Of a stretch of DNA of 51,022 nt, positions 16,042 through 23,817 are shown piece after piece (positions within the stretch are counted from its first letter, which is position 1; each line of letters opens with the position of its first letter). The position numbers and the translations under genes are program-made. The notes under the pieces were generated by a model that made no database searches, had not been told where the DNA came from, and saw nothing but the letters and a program-made list of their open reading frames with translations. This DNA comes from Oscillibacter sp. (GTDB lineage: Bacteria > Bacillota > Clostridia > Oscillospirales > Oscillospiraceae), in NCBI GenBank assembly GCA_017527365.1, contig JAFXQD010000019.1, forward strand, positions 1-51,022. The letters are read 5' to 3'.

Positions 16042-16081
16042 TGTCTGCACCTCCTTCTCGCGTTAGGTTACATAGAAAGCT

Positions 16082-16110
16082 ATTGTATCAGATGATTCGG
16101 CGGAATGCAA
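16082..16110 (-). promoter_or_regulatory. Promoter of rpsT
   Basis: Minus strand TTGCAT (16105-16110), 17-base spacer, TACAAT (16082-16087). The start codon is 41 bases from the -10. Confidence 0.8.
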
Positions 16111-16132
16111 GAGGGTTTCCCGACTTTTTTTC

Positions 16133-17593
16133 TTATTTCGCCCGCTTGAGGACTTCCAGCAGGTACCGCCAGACGCGTTGCACGGACGAAACGCGCATAC
16201 GCTCGCGGGGGGTGTGGATGTCGAGGATGTCGGGGCCGAAAGAAACGCAGTCAAGGCCGCGAATTTTGTCGGCGAAATAGCCGCATTCCAGCCCCGCGTG
16301 CACGGCTTCGACTTTCGGCTCCGTATGGTAGAGGTCGCGGAAAACGTCAACGCAGAGTTGGCGGACGGGGGAAAAGGGCTCGTACTTCCACGCGGGATAG
16401 TCGCCCGAAACGCGCAGTTGCCCCGACGCGCCGCCCGGCTTCTTGCGGCTCCCGCCGCCTTCCGCCAGCACGCGCAGGCGTTCCAGAAGCGCGGCTTTTT
16501 CGTTGGCGTCGGAACTGCGGACGCAGAAAGACGCCGCGACCGCCTGCGGCTCCGTGCGCAGTATGCCGAGATTCAGCGACGTTTGCACTAATCCGGGCAA
16601 GTCGGGGCTCATGCTCTGCACGCCGTTCGGCGCCGACGTTAAGAACCGCACGACGCGCTTTGTAGACTCCTCGTCCATGCACATCACCGCCACGGAATCC
16701 GTGACTTCTATCGTCAAGCCGGGGTCGGCGGCTTTAAATTCCGCTTGCAGTTCCTTCGCGCACAGCTCGACGGCGCGGCGGACGCTCAACGGCGCCGCCG
16801 TGACAAACTCCGCGTCCGCGCTTACGGGTATTGCGTTGTCCTTCATGCCGCCCTCGACGCGGACAAGGCGCACGGGCGATTCCTTCGCCGCCGCTTGCAG
16901 AATCCGCCCCAACAGGATATTCGCGTTAGCGCGGTTCTTGCCGATTTCAATGCCGGAGTGCCCGCCCGTCAAGCCGCGTATGGAGATATGGAGCGCGTCG
17001 GCGCCCGCCGCCGATTCCCAGCGGGGCGCCAGCGCCGCGACAGCCGCGCAGCCGCCCGCGCAGCCCGCCGTTAAGACGCCTTCCGCTTCGGAATCCAAGT
17101 TCAACATGCGCCGCCCTTTCAGGCGCGACGCGTCGAACGCCGCCGCCCCAAGCATTCCGATTTCCTCGTCCGCCGTCATGACGCATTCAAGGCGCGGGTG
17201 CGGGATGTTCGTTTCCTGTAGGATGGCCAACATCATAGCGATTGCAATGCCGTCGTCGCCGCCCAAGGTCGTGCCGTTGGCGGACACAAAATCGCCGTCC
17301 AGTTTGAGTTCGAGCGCGTCGCGGGACATGTCCGCGTGGCTCCACGCCTCCTTCTCACAGACCATATCCAAATGACCCTGTAGGATGATGGTTTCGGCGT
17401 TTTCGTATCCGGGATAAGGCGGGGAGACGATGACAATATTGTTTGCGCTGTCCTGCCAGTGTTCGAGATGATACGATTCGGCGAACGCGGCGCAAAAGTC
17501 GCTGATAGTTTTCGTATTGCGGGAGCCGTGCGGGATGGAGCACAGCGCCTCGAAATAGCGGAAGACGGAAATCGGCATGACGTATTCTAACAC
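16133..17593 (-). CDS. pepD: Aminoacyl-histidine dipeptidase PepD (M20C)
   Basis: A cytosolic zinc dipeptidase with carnosinase-like activity. Metal-site motifs are 'LQGHLDMVCE', 'TTLGGDDGIAIAM' and 'TADEEIGMLGA', and the C-terminal ligand region 'VHAGLECGYF' is present. Length 486 is standard. I place the start at GTG 17593 rather than ATG 17602: AAAGG directly abuts the ATG but is 9 bases from the GTG, giving MLEYVMPISVFRYFEAL, which matches the usual PepD N-terminus. It ends the ylmH-DUF896-xpaC-pepD run. Confidence 0.94.
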   Translation of the reverse strand: MLEYVMPISVFRYFEALCSIPHGSRNTKTISDFCAAFAESYHLEHWQDSANNIVIVSPPYPGYENAETIILQGHLDMVCEKEAWSHADMSRDALELKLDGDFVSANGTTLGGDDGIAIAMMLAILQETNIPHPRLECVMTADEEIGMLGAAAFDASRLKGRRMLNLDSEAEGVLTAGCAGGCAAVAALAPRWESAAGADALHISIRGLTGGHSGIEIGKNRANANILLGRILQAAAKESPVRLVRVEGGMKDNAIPVSADAEFVTAAPLSVRRAVELCAKELQAEFKAADPGLTIEVTDSVAVMCMDEESTKRVVRFLTSAPNGVQSMSPDLPGLVQTSLNLGILRTEPQAVAASFCVRSSDANEKAALLERLRVLAEGGGSRKKPGGASGQLRVSGDYPAWKYEPFSPVRQLCVDVFRDLYHTEPKVEAVHAGLECGYFADKIRGLDCVSFGPDILDIHTPRERMRVSSVQRVWRYLLEVLKRAK

Positions 17594-17620
17594 GGGGTTC
17601 ATCCTTTCTGTTTGCCGGGG

Positions 17621-18757
17621 TTATTGCGATTCCCGCGGGGCTTTTTGCGCGGCGGAACCGCCCAGCCCGAAGTCGTCCGACGCCGACGCGCCGTCGCGCT
17701 TGAGCATGGTTTTCATCACGCGGATGTCGCTGTCAATGTCCATGGCGTCGGCCTTATAGAGTTCGTCCAACTGGCGGGAGAAGCCCTTTAGAATCATGTC
17801 CATAGTGGACGAGATTTTTTGCTTGGATTCGCGGAGGTTTTCGCCGTCCACGCCCGCCGCCTCGAAACGGGCGTAGGAATCCAGCAGTTTTTGCGTCGTG
17901 GGCAGGTAGTAGGTCATGAAGGTGTCCATATTTTTCGCCTTTTCGGGGTTCTCCTCCATGACGCGCAGAATCCGCCCGACAAGGTTTTCCAACTGGTCGA
18001 TTTTGGCGGAAAGAACCGGGTCGGCAATACGGTCGTTGGCGCGGCGGATGTCGCGGAGAATGCCGGAATAGCCCTCGTTGGTTTCGGGGGGCGCCTCTTC
18101 AAAATCGGGGTGTTCCTCCTGCCATTTCTGGTCGGCCTCCGCGCTCTTGAACAGGTAGCCTAATTCGCGGTTCAGATAGGCGTCGCCGCCGAAATAGTTC
18201 TGTTCCAGCATTTTTTGCAAGTCCTTCAAGACCTTCTTCTCGTCAACGCCGGACGTGCGGGCGAGTTCCTCCACGTCCATGGCCTCCCGGTTGCCGATGA
18301 TGGGCAGGTACGCCGCGAAACGCTTCTGTTCCTTATCGGTCATGAAAGCGTTGACGCCCAGTGCCGCGCCGCCCAGCATGAACGCCAAGGACGTGATGAT
18401 GTCGGAAAGCTCTCCGGTAATGGACAACGCGCCGATTAAAAACAGTATCACGCCGAAAACTTTCGCTCCGCCCGTTTTGACCTTTTTCGGCGCGGGCGGG
18501 CTTTTGACGCGCTTGGAAGAATCGGGCGTGGCGTCGGCGTACTTGGGCTTATTGATACGGGTATCAACCCTTTCCACGGGCAGTTGCATGGGTGCCCATT
18601 GCTGTAAGGAAGGCTCGTTGGCGGCGGTGGACTGCCGCTGTCTGGCGAACAGCCTGAGCAGAAGCAACGCCAATCCCACCGGGGACATGAAAACGAAGCC
18701 TAAGGCAATCGCCCACCACGGGATTTTCTTCCCGTCGAAGTTTTTCAAAAAGTCCAT
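17621..18757 (-). CDS. XpaC-like membrane protein (5-bromo-4-chloroindolyl phosphate hydrolysis family)
   Basis: A 378-residue protein with one membrane helix near residues 14-36, a Pro/Lys linker, two more hydrophobic segments at about 98-140, and a long helical C-terminal domain ('LENLVGRILRVMEENPEKAK', 'YYLPTTQKLLDSYARFE') typical of XpaC. The name comes from an old phenotype; the biochemical role is not known. XpaC often pairs with TelA-like toxic-anion proteins, but no telA is next to it here. ATG at 18757 follows GGGAGGA with 8-base spacing; the longer upstream frame overlaps the DUF896 gene. Confidence 0.8.
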   Translation of the reverse strand: MDFLKNFDGKKIPWWAIALGFVFMSPVGLALLLLRLFARQRQSTAANEPSLQQWAPMQLPVERVDTRINKPKYADATPDSSKRVKSPPAPKKVKTGGAKVFGVILFLIGALSITGELSDIITSLAFMLGGAALGVNAFMTDKEQKRFAAYLPIIGNREAMDVEELARTSGVDEKKVLKDLQKMLEQNYFGGDAYLNRELGYLFKSAEADQKWQEEHPDFEEAPPETNEGYSGILRDIRRANDRIADPVLSAKIDQLENLVGRILRVMEENPEKAKNMDTFMTYYLPTTQKLLDSYARFEAAGVDGENLRESKQKISSTMDMILKGFSRQLDELYKADAMDIDSDIRVMKTMLKRDGASASDDFGLGGSAAQKAPRESQ

Positions 18758-18761
18758 TGCG

Positions 18762-18968
18762 TCAGTCCTCCCTCTGCCGGAATTTCCGGCGGTTTCCGTC
18801 CTCGTCGATGACAACGAGATTGTCTATTTGCCGTTGCAGGCTTCCCGTCACGGCGTCGAGATACTCCCGGCGCAGTTTGTCGCGCTCCATGCGCTCTTCC
18901 TCCGACAGTTCCCCCGCTTTCGCTTTCCGGGCCAGCTCGTTGATACGGTCTATTTTCGCCTGTTCCAT
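18762..18968 (-). CDS. DUF896 (YnzC-type) small protein
   Basis: A 68-residue, highly charged helical protein beginning [20 protein letters not shown] and containing '[20 protein letters not shown]', the DUF896 pattern found widely in Firmicutes. Its function is not established; Bacillus YnzC is SOS-linked by position only. ATG at 18968 follows AAAGGAGG. It ends four bases before the XpaC-like start, so the two are coupled. Confidence 0.9.
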   Translation of the reverse strand: MEQAKIDRINELARKAKAGELSEEERMERDKLRREYLDAVTGSLQRQIDNLVVIDEDGNRRKFRQRED

Positions 18969-18999
18969 GCCGTCGGCCTCCTTTCCGTGCGGAACGCGC

Positions 19000-19800
19000 T
19001 CATAAGAAGCGCGTGATAAAAACCGGGATTCTGCCCTTGCGGGTGGGCTCTCCGATACGGTCAAGCGCAAAGCGTCCGAAGCCCCGTGCGCTCACGCTGT
19101 CGCCGGGTTGCAGAATGCGGTCGGGCTTTGCGCAGTCCAGCCAATTCACCTGCACGCGCCCGGCGTTGACGAGTTCCGCCGCCTTGCCTCTGGAGAGGCG
19201 GAAGCCCGACGCGATGACGGCGTCAAGGCGGGGGGAAGAAACCGTGCCGCGGATTTCCTGCGTTTTGCGTTCCGGGACGCGCACGGCGCCAAGCGGGATT
19301 TCCGAAACCCGCAGTTTCACGCGCCCGGCGGAAGCCCAGTTCTCCAAAAGGAACTCCGCCACGCTATCGAGCGCGAGCGCGTCGGCGCCGCCCGCGCTTA
19401 CGTAAATATCCCCGATTTTCCCCCGCACGATACCCAGCCCCATGAGGCTCCCCAGCAGGTCGCGGTGGGAGAGGGTTTCGCCGTCGCGCCACGCGGCGCG
19501 GAGGGCGCGTATCGGCGACGACGCCGGGTCGAAATCGTCGGGCGACATCCGGCCGGGAAGGAAGCATAAAATCTGGCGTTCGGCGCCGGGCGCGCCGCCC
19601 TCGAACAAATAGGAATCTTCCGGGGCGCGGGAGAGGCGGAACAAGTCGCGGGCAAGAATCTGTTCGCGGGGGGACAGGAAGTCCGTAAAGGCGGGGGCGC
19701 CGCCGGTTTGGGCTTTGCGCTGTCTGTCCAGAATGCGCGAGAGAAGCAAGCGTTCGTCGCCCTCGGCGCGGAGCGTGTCGAGCAATCGCGTTTTGTCCAT
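19000..19800 (-). CDS. ylmH: S4-domain RNA-binding protein YlmH
   Basis: YlmH binds rRNA/tRNA through an S4 domain; in Bacillus it takes part in ribosome-associated quality control as well as lying near division genes. The N-terminal and middle YlmH region ('[14 protein letters not shown]', '[21 protein letters not shown]') precedes the S4 motif ('[24 protein letters not shown]' region, about 195-250). ATG at 19800 gives 266 residues, preceded by AAGGAGGGG. Its promoter is divergent from that of rex. Here it is separated from the division genes with which it is usually linked, and rqcH lies 1.5 kb away on the other strand. Confidence 0.92.
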   Translation of the reverse strand: MDKTRLLDTLRAEGDERLLLSRILDRQRKAQTGGAPAFTDFLSPREQILARDLFRLSRAPEDSYLFEGGAPGAERQILCFLPGRMSPDDFDPASSPIRALRAAWRDGETLSHRDLLGSLMGLGIVRGKIGDIYVSAGGADALALDSVAEFLLENWASAGRVKLRVSEIPLGAVRVPERKTQEIRGTVSSPRLDAVIASGFRLSRGKAAELVNAGRVQVNWLDCAKPDRILQPGDSVSARGFGRFALDRIGEPTRKGRIPVFITRFL

Positions 19801-19824
19801 GGCGTTCCCCTCCTTGCGCAGTCC

Positions 19825-19853
19825 ATTATAGCGGGTTTCGGCGCCGTTTGCAA
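19825..19853 (-). promoter_or_regulatory. Promoter of the ylmH operon
   Basis: Minus strand TTGCAA (19848-19853), 17-base spacer, perfect TATAAT (19825-19830), 24 bases before the ylmH start. Confidence 0.85.
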
Positions 19854-19879
19854 GGGGTTGCGCGAATCCGATAAACGTA

Positions 19880-19908
19880 TTGACAAGCGGCGCGGGGTTG
19901 TGTAAACT
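19880..19908 (+). promoter_or_regulatory. Promoter of rex
   Basis: Perfect TTGACA (19880-19885), 17-base spacer, TAAACT (19903-19908). It is back to back with the ylmH promoter, the two -35 boxes being 26 bases apart. Confidence 0.82.
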
Positions 19909-19971
19909 GTGACGCGGAGCGATTCGGCTTCCCTTTGCGAAACCGGGCTTTGTGGAATGGGAGAGAGGGAC

Positions 19972-20601
19972 TTGAAAAGAGAAAACATTTCGGACGCCGT
20001 GGTCCGGCGTCTGCCAAGATATTACAGGCAGTTGAGCGAGCTGTGCGCGCACGGCGCGGAGCGGATTTCGTCCCACGCGCTGGGGCGGGAAATGGGCATT
20101 ACCGCCTCCCAAATCCGGCAGGATTTCAGTTGCTTCGGCGAGTTCGGACAGCAGGGCTACGGCTACCGCGTGAAGGAGCTTTGCGAGGAAATCGGGCGCA
20201 TTCTGGGCTTGGACAAAAACCGCCGCTTAGTGCTCGTGGGCGTCGGGCACCTTGGGCACGCGCTCCTGCAAAACTTCCCCTTCGCAAAATGCGGCTTTTC
20301 CGTCGGCGCCGCCTTCGACGTTTCCCCCGCCGTCGTGGGCTCCCGCGTCAACGGCGTGACCGTGCGCGACATGCGCGAAATCGACGCCTACCTGAAAGAG
20401 AGCCCCGCGGACGTAGCGGTTTTAACCGTGCCGCAAAGCGCCGCGCAAGGCGTCGCCGACCGCCTGATTTCTCTGGGCGTCCGGGGCTTGTGGAACTTTA
20501 CCAACGCGGAGTTAAGCAGTCCGGAGCCGGAAGTCATCTTTGAGGACATCCATTTTTCCGACAGCCTTCTGACTTTAAGCTACCGCCTCGGCAACGCCTA
20601 A
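19972..20601 (+). CDS. rex: Redox-sensing transcriptional repressor Rex
   Basis: Rex senses the NADH/NAD+ ratio and represses fermentation and respiration genes. The N-terminal winged helix ('AVVRRLPRYYRQLSEL', 'GITASQIRQDFSCFGEFGQQGYGY') and the Rossmann NAD-binding motif GVGHLG (90-95) are clear, and the C-terminal 'GLWNFTNAEL' fits. I place the start at TTG 19972, giving MKRENISDAVVRRLPRYY and 209 residues, the usual length, with GGGAG upstream; an in-frame ATG at 19957 is the alternative but has a poor ribosome site. No convincing Rex operator was found at the promoter. Confidence 0.95.
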   Translation: MKRENISDAVVRRLPRYYRQLSELCAHGAERISSHALGREMGITASQIRQDFSCFGEFGQQGYGYRVKELCEEIGRILGLDKNRRLVLVGVGHLGHALLQNFPFAKCGFSVGAAFDVSPAVVGSRVNGVTVRDMREIDAYLKESPADVAVLTVPQSAAQGVADRLISLGVRGLWNFTNAELSSPEPEVIFEDIHFSDSLLTLSYRLGNA

Positions 20602-20683
20602 AAAATCCGCACCTCCCCGCGCCTTGCGTATACGATGGGTTGGAGCCCTTTTCAGGCTCACATCTCACAGGGAGGCTTCCATT

Positions 20684-20881
20684 ATGTGTAACAACTCTTG
20701 CGGCGCCGGCTTCGGCAACAATTCCTGCTGGTGGATTATTATCCTTCTGGTTCTGTGGTGCTGTTGCGGCAACAACGGCTGCGGGACTTGCGGCTGCAAC
20801 GGTTGCGGCAACTGCGGAAACTGCGGCTGCAACGGCTGCGGCAATAACAACAACTGCTGCAACGACGGCTGCAACTGCTGA
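20684..20881 (+). CDS. Cysteine/glycine/asparagine-rich mini-protein with membrane segment
   Basis: A 65-residue protein with 18 cysteines. A short polar start (MCNNSCGAGFGNNSC) leads into the hydrophobic stretch WWIIILLVLW (16-25), a CCC triplet, then CG/CN/GC repeats to the end. ATG at 20684 follows AGGGAGG with 8-base spacing; the upstream extension of the frame is not protein-like. It resembles clostridial proteins annotated as 'chorion class high-cysteine', whose role is unknown. The C-terminal part arose by an internal 33-base duplication. Metal binding or a disulfide-crosslinked coat or envelope component are possibilities only. It lies between rex and mrnC, same strand. Confidence 0.85.
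   Translation: MCNNSCGAGFGNNSCWWIIILLVLWCCCGNNGCGTCGCNGCGNCGNCGCNGCGNNNNCCNDGCNC
20789..20844 (+). repeat. 33-base internal tandem repeat in the Cys-rich gene
   Basis: The 23-base units at 20789-20811 and 20822-20844 differ at one base and are offset by exactly 33 bases (11 codons), producing repeated CGCNGCGN protein units. Confidence 0.85.
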
Positions 20882-20889
20882 TTCCATAA

Positions 20890-20907
20890 CGCGCCGTTCG
20901 CGGCGCG
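20890..20907 (+). other. Stable UUCG-loop hairpin
   Basis: CGCGCCG, TTCG, CGGCGCG: a 7-base-pair all-GC stem with a UUCG loop sits 9 bases after the mini-protein stop and 24 bases before mrnC. No T-tract follows, so a 3' stability or processing role for the upstream mRNA is likelier than termination. Confidence 0.6.
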
Positions 20908-20931
20908 CCGCCGTCGCGCAAAGGAGAGCCT

Positions 20932-21336
20932 ATGGAAAACTACTTCTCCCCCGCCCTGCCGGACGACGCCGCGCAAGGCTTGAGCTCGCTTGCCCTCGCG
21001 CACGTCGGCGACGCCGTGTACGAACTGCTTACGCGCACATGGCTGGTTTCGCACGGCAAGGCCACCGGGCGCGGACTGCATACGGCGGCGATTAAGCTGG
21101 TCAGCGCGGAAGCGCAGGCGGCGGGCGCGGAACGCGTCCTGCCCGTCCTCTCCGGCGCGGAGCTTGCCGTATTCCGGCGGGGGCGCAACTCGCGCCCGCA
21201 CAGCGTCCCGGCGCACGCCGGACGCGCCCTGTACGCGCAGGCCACCGCGCTGGAAGCCCTCTTCGGATGGCTGTACCTCACCGGGCAACGGGAACGGGCA
21301 AACGAATTGTTTTGCCTCATCATGGAGGAAACGTAA
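20932..21336 (+). CDS. mrnC: Mini-ribonuclease III
   Basis: A dimeric RNase III catalytic domain without the dsRNA-binding domain; it matures 23S rRNA ends in Bacillus. The signature 'LALAHVGDAVYELLTR' carries the catalytic Asp, and 'ATALEALFGWLYLTGQ' is the second conserved block with Glu. Length 134 is typical. ATG at 20932 follows AAAGGAGAG. The stop codon overlaps the rqcH start by one base (TAATG). It commonly neighbours cysS and rlmB; here its partners are rex and rqcH. Confidence 0.95.
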   Translation: MENYFSPALPDDAAQGLSSLALAHVGDAVYELLTRTWLVSHGKATGRGLHTAAIKLVSAEAQAAGAERVLPVLSGAELAVFRRGRNSRPHSVPAHAGRALYAQATALEALFGWLYLTGQRERANELFCLIMEET

Positions 21337-23096
21337 TGGCTCTCGACGCTGTGTTTTTACGGGCGGCGGTTGACGAACTGCGCCCCAAAATCGTAGGATT
21401 GCGGATTGAGAAAGTATTCCAGCCCTCGCGGGACAGGGCAATCCTGCTCCTGCGGGGGAACGTGCGCCTGTTGCTCTGCGCGTCGGCGGACGCCCCCCGC
21501 GCACAAATCGCCGGACGCACGGAGGACAACCCCGCCGCCCCGCCCATGTTCTGTATGCTCTTGCGCAAACACCTTTCCGGGGGGCGTATCGCGTCTATAG
21601 AACAGCCGTCTTTGGAACGGCTCGTGCGGCTGGAAATCGACGCCTTCGACGAACTGGGGCGCGCCGGGCGGCGGTCGCTCGTCTTGGAGGCGATACCCCG
21701 CCGCGCCAACCTGATACTCTTGGACGCCGACGGGCGCATTTTGGACGCCCTGCGGCGCGTGGACGCGGAGCAGTCGCCCGAACGCCCCGTGCTTCCGGGG
21801 CTGTTCTACCGCGCCCCCGCGCCGCAAGACAGGCTTCCGTTTGCGGACGAGACGGAAGCGGGATTCTTTGCCCGCCTCGCCTCCGCCGCCGAACAGCCTG
21901 TTGACCGCTTTTTATTGCGGGAATACTTCGGCTTGTCGCCGTTGCTGGCGCGGGAACTCTCCTTCCGCGCCTGCGGCGAATCCGACGGGCAAACCCGCGA
22001 TTTGGACGGCGGCGCGGCGCGGCGGCTCTGGGACGCGCTCCAAGCCCTGTCGGGCGCCGTGCGCGAAAGCCGCTTCTCTCCGTATCTCCTGACCCGCGAC
22101 GGACAGCCCTTTGAGTTTTCCTGCGTCCCTATCCTGCAATACGGGCTCGCCGCCGACGCCGTGCGCTTCCCCGACTGCTCCTCTCTGCTGGACGCGTTCT
22201 ATGAGGCGCGGGAGCGCAGGGAACGGGCGCGGGTTCGCGGCGCGGAACTCGTCCGCGCCGTCACCACCGCCCGCGACCGCCTCCGGCGCAAGCTCCGCCT
22301 ACAGGAACAGGACTTCGCCGACGCCCAAAACCGCGACCGCTGGCGCGTCTGCGGCGACCTGATTACCGCGAACCTGTACCGCATGGGGCGCGGGCAGGCT
22401 TCGCTCACGTGCGAAAACTTCCATGACCCGGACAACGCGGAAATCACGGTGCCGCTTGACCCGCTCCTGACGCCCCAACAGAACGCCGCGAAATACTACA
22501 AGCGTTACGCCCGCGCCCGCAACGCCGAAAAAGCGTTGTCGGAGCAGATGGAAATCGCCCGGCGCGATTTGGACTACCTCGAAAGCGTCTTAGAGGAGCT
22601 GTCGAAAAGCGAGACGGAACAGGACTTCGCGGAAATCCGCCGGGAGTTGCAGGAAAGCGGCTTCCTGCGCGGCAAGCCGCAAAAAGGCGGCGGGAAGTCG
22701 GTCAAGCGCGGGAACACCGCCAAATCGAAAGGCGCGGGACGCCCCCGCGAGTACCGCACGGCGTCGGGAATGCGCGTCCTTGTCGGGCGCAACAACCGCC
22801 AGAACGACGCCCTCACGAAATCCGCCGACCGCGGCGACGTTTGGTTACACACGCAGAAAATACACGGCTCCCACGTCATACTATGCGCGGAGGGGCGCAC
22901 GCCCACGGACGCCGACATTACGGAGGCGGCGTCGCTTGCGGCGTGGTGGTCGCAGGCGCGGGACGCCGACAAAGTCCCCGTGGACTACGCGCCCGTGCGG
23001 CACGTGAAGAAGCCGAACGGCGCCCGCCCCGGCATGGTTATCTATACGACTTACCGGACGGCGTATGTCAAGCCCGCCGAACCGAAACGCGAATGA
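21336..23096 (+). CDS. rqcH: Ribosome quality control protein RqcH (NFACT family)
   Basis: Binds stalled 50S-peptidyl-tRNA complexes and adds C-terminal alanine tails; older annotations call it fibronectin-binding protein. The NFACT-N domain (about 1-200, beginning MALDAVFLRAAVDELRP), the helical coiled-coil arms (about 290-440) and the C-terminal NFACT-R domain ('GMRVLVGRNNRQNDALTKSA', 'DVWLHTQKIHGSHVIL') are in order. ATG at 21336 gives 586 residues with GGAGG upstream and shares one base with the mrnC stop. YlmH, another quality-control factor, is encoded nearby; rqcP is not in the window. Confidence 0.95.
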   Translation: MALDAVFLRAAVDELRPKIVGLRIEKVFQPSRDRAILLLRGNVRLLLCASADAPRAQIAGRTEDNPAAPPMFCMLLRKHLSGGRIASIEQPSLERLVRLEIDAFDELGRAGRRSLVLEAIPRRANLILLDADGRILDALRRVDAEQSPERPVLPGLFYRAPAPQDRLPFADETEAGFFARLASAAEQPVDRFLLREYFGLSPLLARELSFRACGESDGQTRDLDGGAARRLWDALQALSGAVRESRFSPYLLTRDGQPFEFSCVPILQYGLAADAVRFPDCSSLLDAFYEARERRERARVRGAELVRAVTTARDRLRRKLRLQEQDFADAQNRDRWRVCGDLITANLYRMGRGQASLTCENFHDPDNAEITVPLDPLLTPQQNAAKYYKRYARARNAEKALSEQMEIARRDLDYLESVLEELSKSETEQDFAEIRRELQESGFLRGKPQKGGGKSVKRGNTAKSKGAGRPREYRTASGMRVLVGRNNRQNDALTKSADRGDVWLHTQKIHGSHVILCAEGRTPTDADITEAASLAAWWSQARDADKVPVDYAPVRHVKKPNGARPGMVIYTTYRTAYVKPAEPKRE

Positions 23097-23104
23097 TAAA
23101 ACGA

Positions 23105-23138
23105 CGGCCTGTCAACGGGAACTCCCGCCGACAGGCCG
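23105..23138. terminator. Bidirectional terminator after rqcH
   Basis: A 9-base-pair stem (23105-23113 with 23130-23138) has a further small stem inside the loop. It lies between the convergent rqcH and the 52-residue membrane-protein gene. T runs on either side are short. Confidence 0.65.
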
Positions 23139-23141
23139 CTT

Positions 23142-23300
23142 TCAATCGAAAATCAGGCGGCTGACAAACCAGTAGAGCGCGGCGCCGAGCAGTCCCGCGC
23201 CGACGCCGACCACCCAGCCCTTGCCGGAGCTCAGCACGTGCCACGCGATAATAACGCCGAACACGCCCGACACCGCGAGGCGGCTTTCCTTACGGTTCAT
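23142..23300 (-). CDS. Small two-helix membrane protein, 52 residues
   Basis: A short polar head (MNRKESR) is followed by two hydrophobic helices ('GVFGVIIAWHVL' and 'VVGVGAGLLGAALYWFVSRLIF'). No family recognised. ATG at 23300 has GGGGG seven bases upstream; an ATG two codons earlier is too close to it. It ends 3 bases before the rqcH terminator stem, which supports a real convergent gene. It follows the rpmE terminator, so it needs readthrough or an unseen promoter. Confidence 0.5.
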   Translation of the reverse strand: MNRKESRLAVSGVFGVIIAWHVLSSGKGWVVGVGAGLLGAALYWFVSRLIFD

Positions 23301-23319
23301 ACCCATTCCCCCGCATACG

Positions 23320-23343
23320 AAAAAGACCCGTCCAAGACGGGTC
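23320..23343 (-). terminator. Terminator of rpmE
   Basis: GACCCGTC/GACGGGTC 8-base-pair stem (23325-23332 with 23336-23343) with a 3-base loop, followed on the minus strand by TTTTT. Confidence 0.9.
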
Positions 23344-23364
23344 GAGGCGTTGTCGCGCCCTGTG

Positions 23365-23568
23365 TCACTTGCCCAAGCCGAAGCGCTTGTTGAACTTGGC
23401 CACGCGTCCGCCCGTGTCCACGAGCTTCTGCTTGCCCGTGAAGAAGGGGTGACACTTTGAGCAGACTTCCACCTTAATATCCTTCTTGGTGGAACCTGTC
23501 TCAATCACGTTCCCGCAGGCGCAAGTAATCGTAGTCTGCTGATAACTGGGATGGATTCCTTCCTTCAT
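23365..23568 (-). CDS. rpmE: 50S ribosomal protein L31 (zinc-binding type)
   Basis: L31 bridges the ribosomal subunits at the central protuberance. The 67 residues start [19 protein letters not shown] and carry Cys16, Cys18, Cys36 and Cys39, so this is the zinc-binding form. ATG at 23568 has AAAGGGG upstream; the in-frame GTG at 23580 lies inside that site. It has a good promoter and terminator of its own and is divergent from rpsO. Confidence 0.97.
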   Translation of the reverse strand: MKEGIHPSYQQTTITCACGNVIETGSTKKDIKVEVCSKCHPFFTGKQKLVDTGGRVAKFNKRFGLGK

Positions 23569-23636
23569 GCTCTCGTTCACCCCTTTCCGGTTTCGGATTG
23601 CCCGGCGGAGCTTTCACCCCGCGCAAAGCGGAAACT

Positions 23637-23665
23637 ATTTTACCACGCCCGAAAACAAAATGCAA
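23637..23665 (-). promoter_or_regulatory. Promoter of rpmE
   Basis: Minus strand TTGCAT (23660-23665), 17-base spacer, TAAAAT (23637-23642). It is divergent from the rpsO promoter. Confidence 0.8.
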
Positions 23666-23722
23666 GCGTTTTTTTTCCGCCCGGAAAAGAAATATTTTTG
23701 TGAAAATTGCCCTTGTTTCCGC

Positions 23723-23751
23723 TTTACAAGCCGGAAAAGCTATGGTATAAT
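23723..23751 (+). promoter_or_regulatory. Promoter of rpsO-pnp
   Basis: TTTACA (23723-23728), 17-base spacer, perfect TATAAT (23746-23751) with an extended TGG. Transcription should begin near 23758, leaving a leader of about 100 bases. Confidence 0.85.
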
Positions 23752-23753
23752 CC

Positions 23754-23817
23754 GTTCCGCCTTGCCAAAGGCGCGGCCCCGGCGCCATGTTGCGCGGATT
23801 GCCCCTTGTCCCGGAAC
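23754..23817 (+). promoter_or_regulatory. Structured rpsO leader, candidate S15-binding junction
   Basis: GTTCC (23754-23758) can pair with GGAAC (23813-23817), closing a domain that holds a perfect small hairpin GCCTT/AAGGC (23759-23763 with 23768-23772) and a second GC-rich helix region around 23776-23800. A closing stem with two inner helices is the general plan of S15-responsive three-way junctions upstream of rpsO in other bacteria. Folding was judged by eye only, and the promoter's start site places the first strand at the very 5' end. Confidence 0.4.

Noticed and set aside
19898-19916. A possible Rex operator over the rex -10 (TTGTGTAAACTGTGAC)
   Set aside because: Only one half-site resembles the TTGTGAA half; the other half is not an inverted match.
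20602-20683. A sporulation sigma-factor promoter for the Cys-rich mini-protein (TATACGAT near 20631)
   Set aside because: No -35 at suitable spacing matches sigma-E, -G or -K consensus well enough to call.
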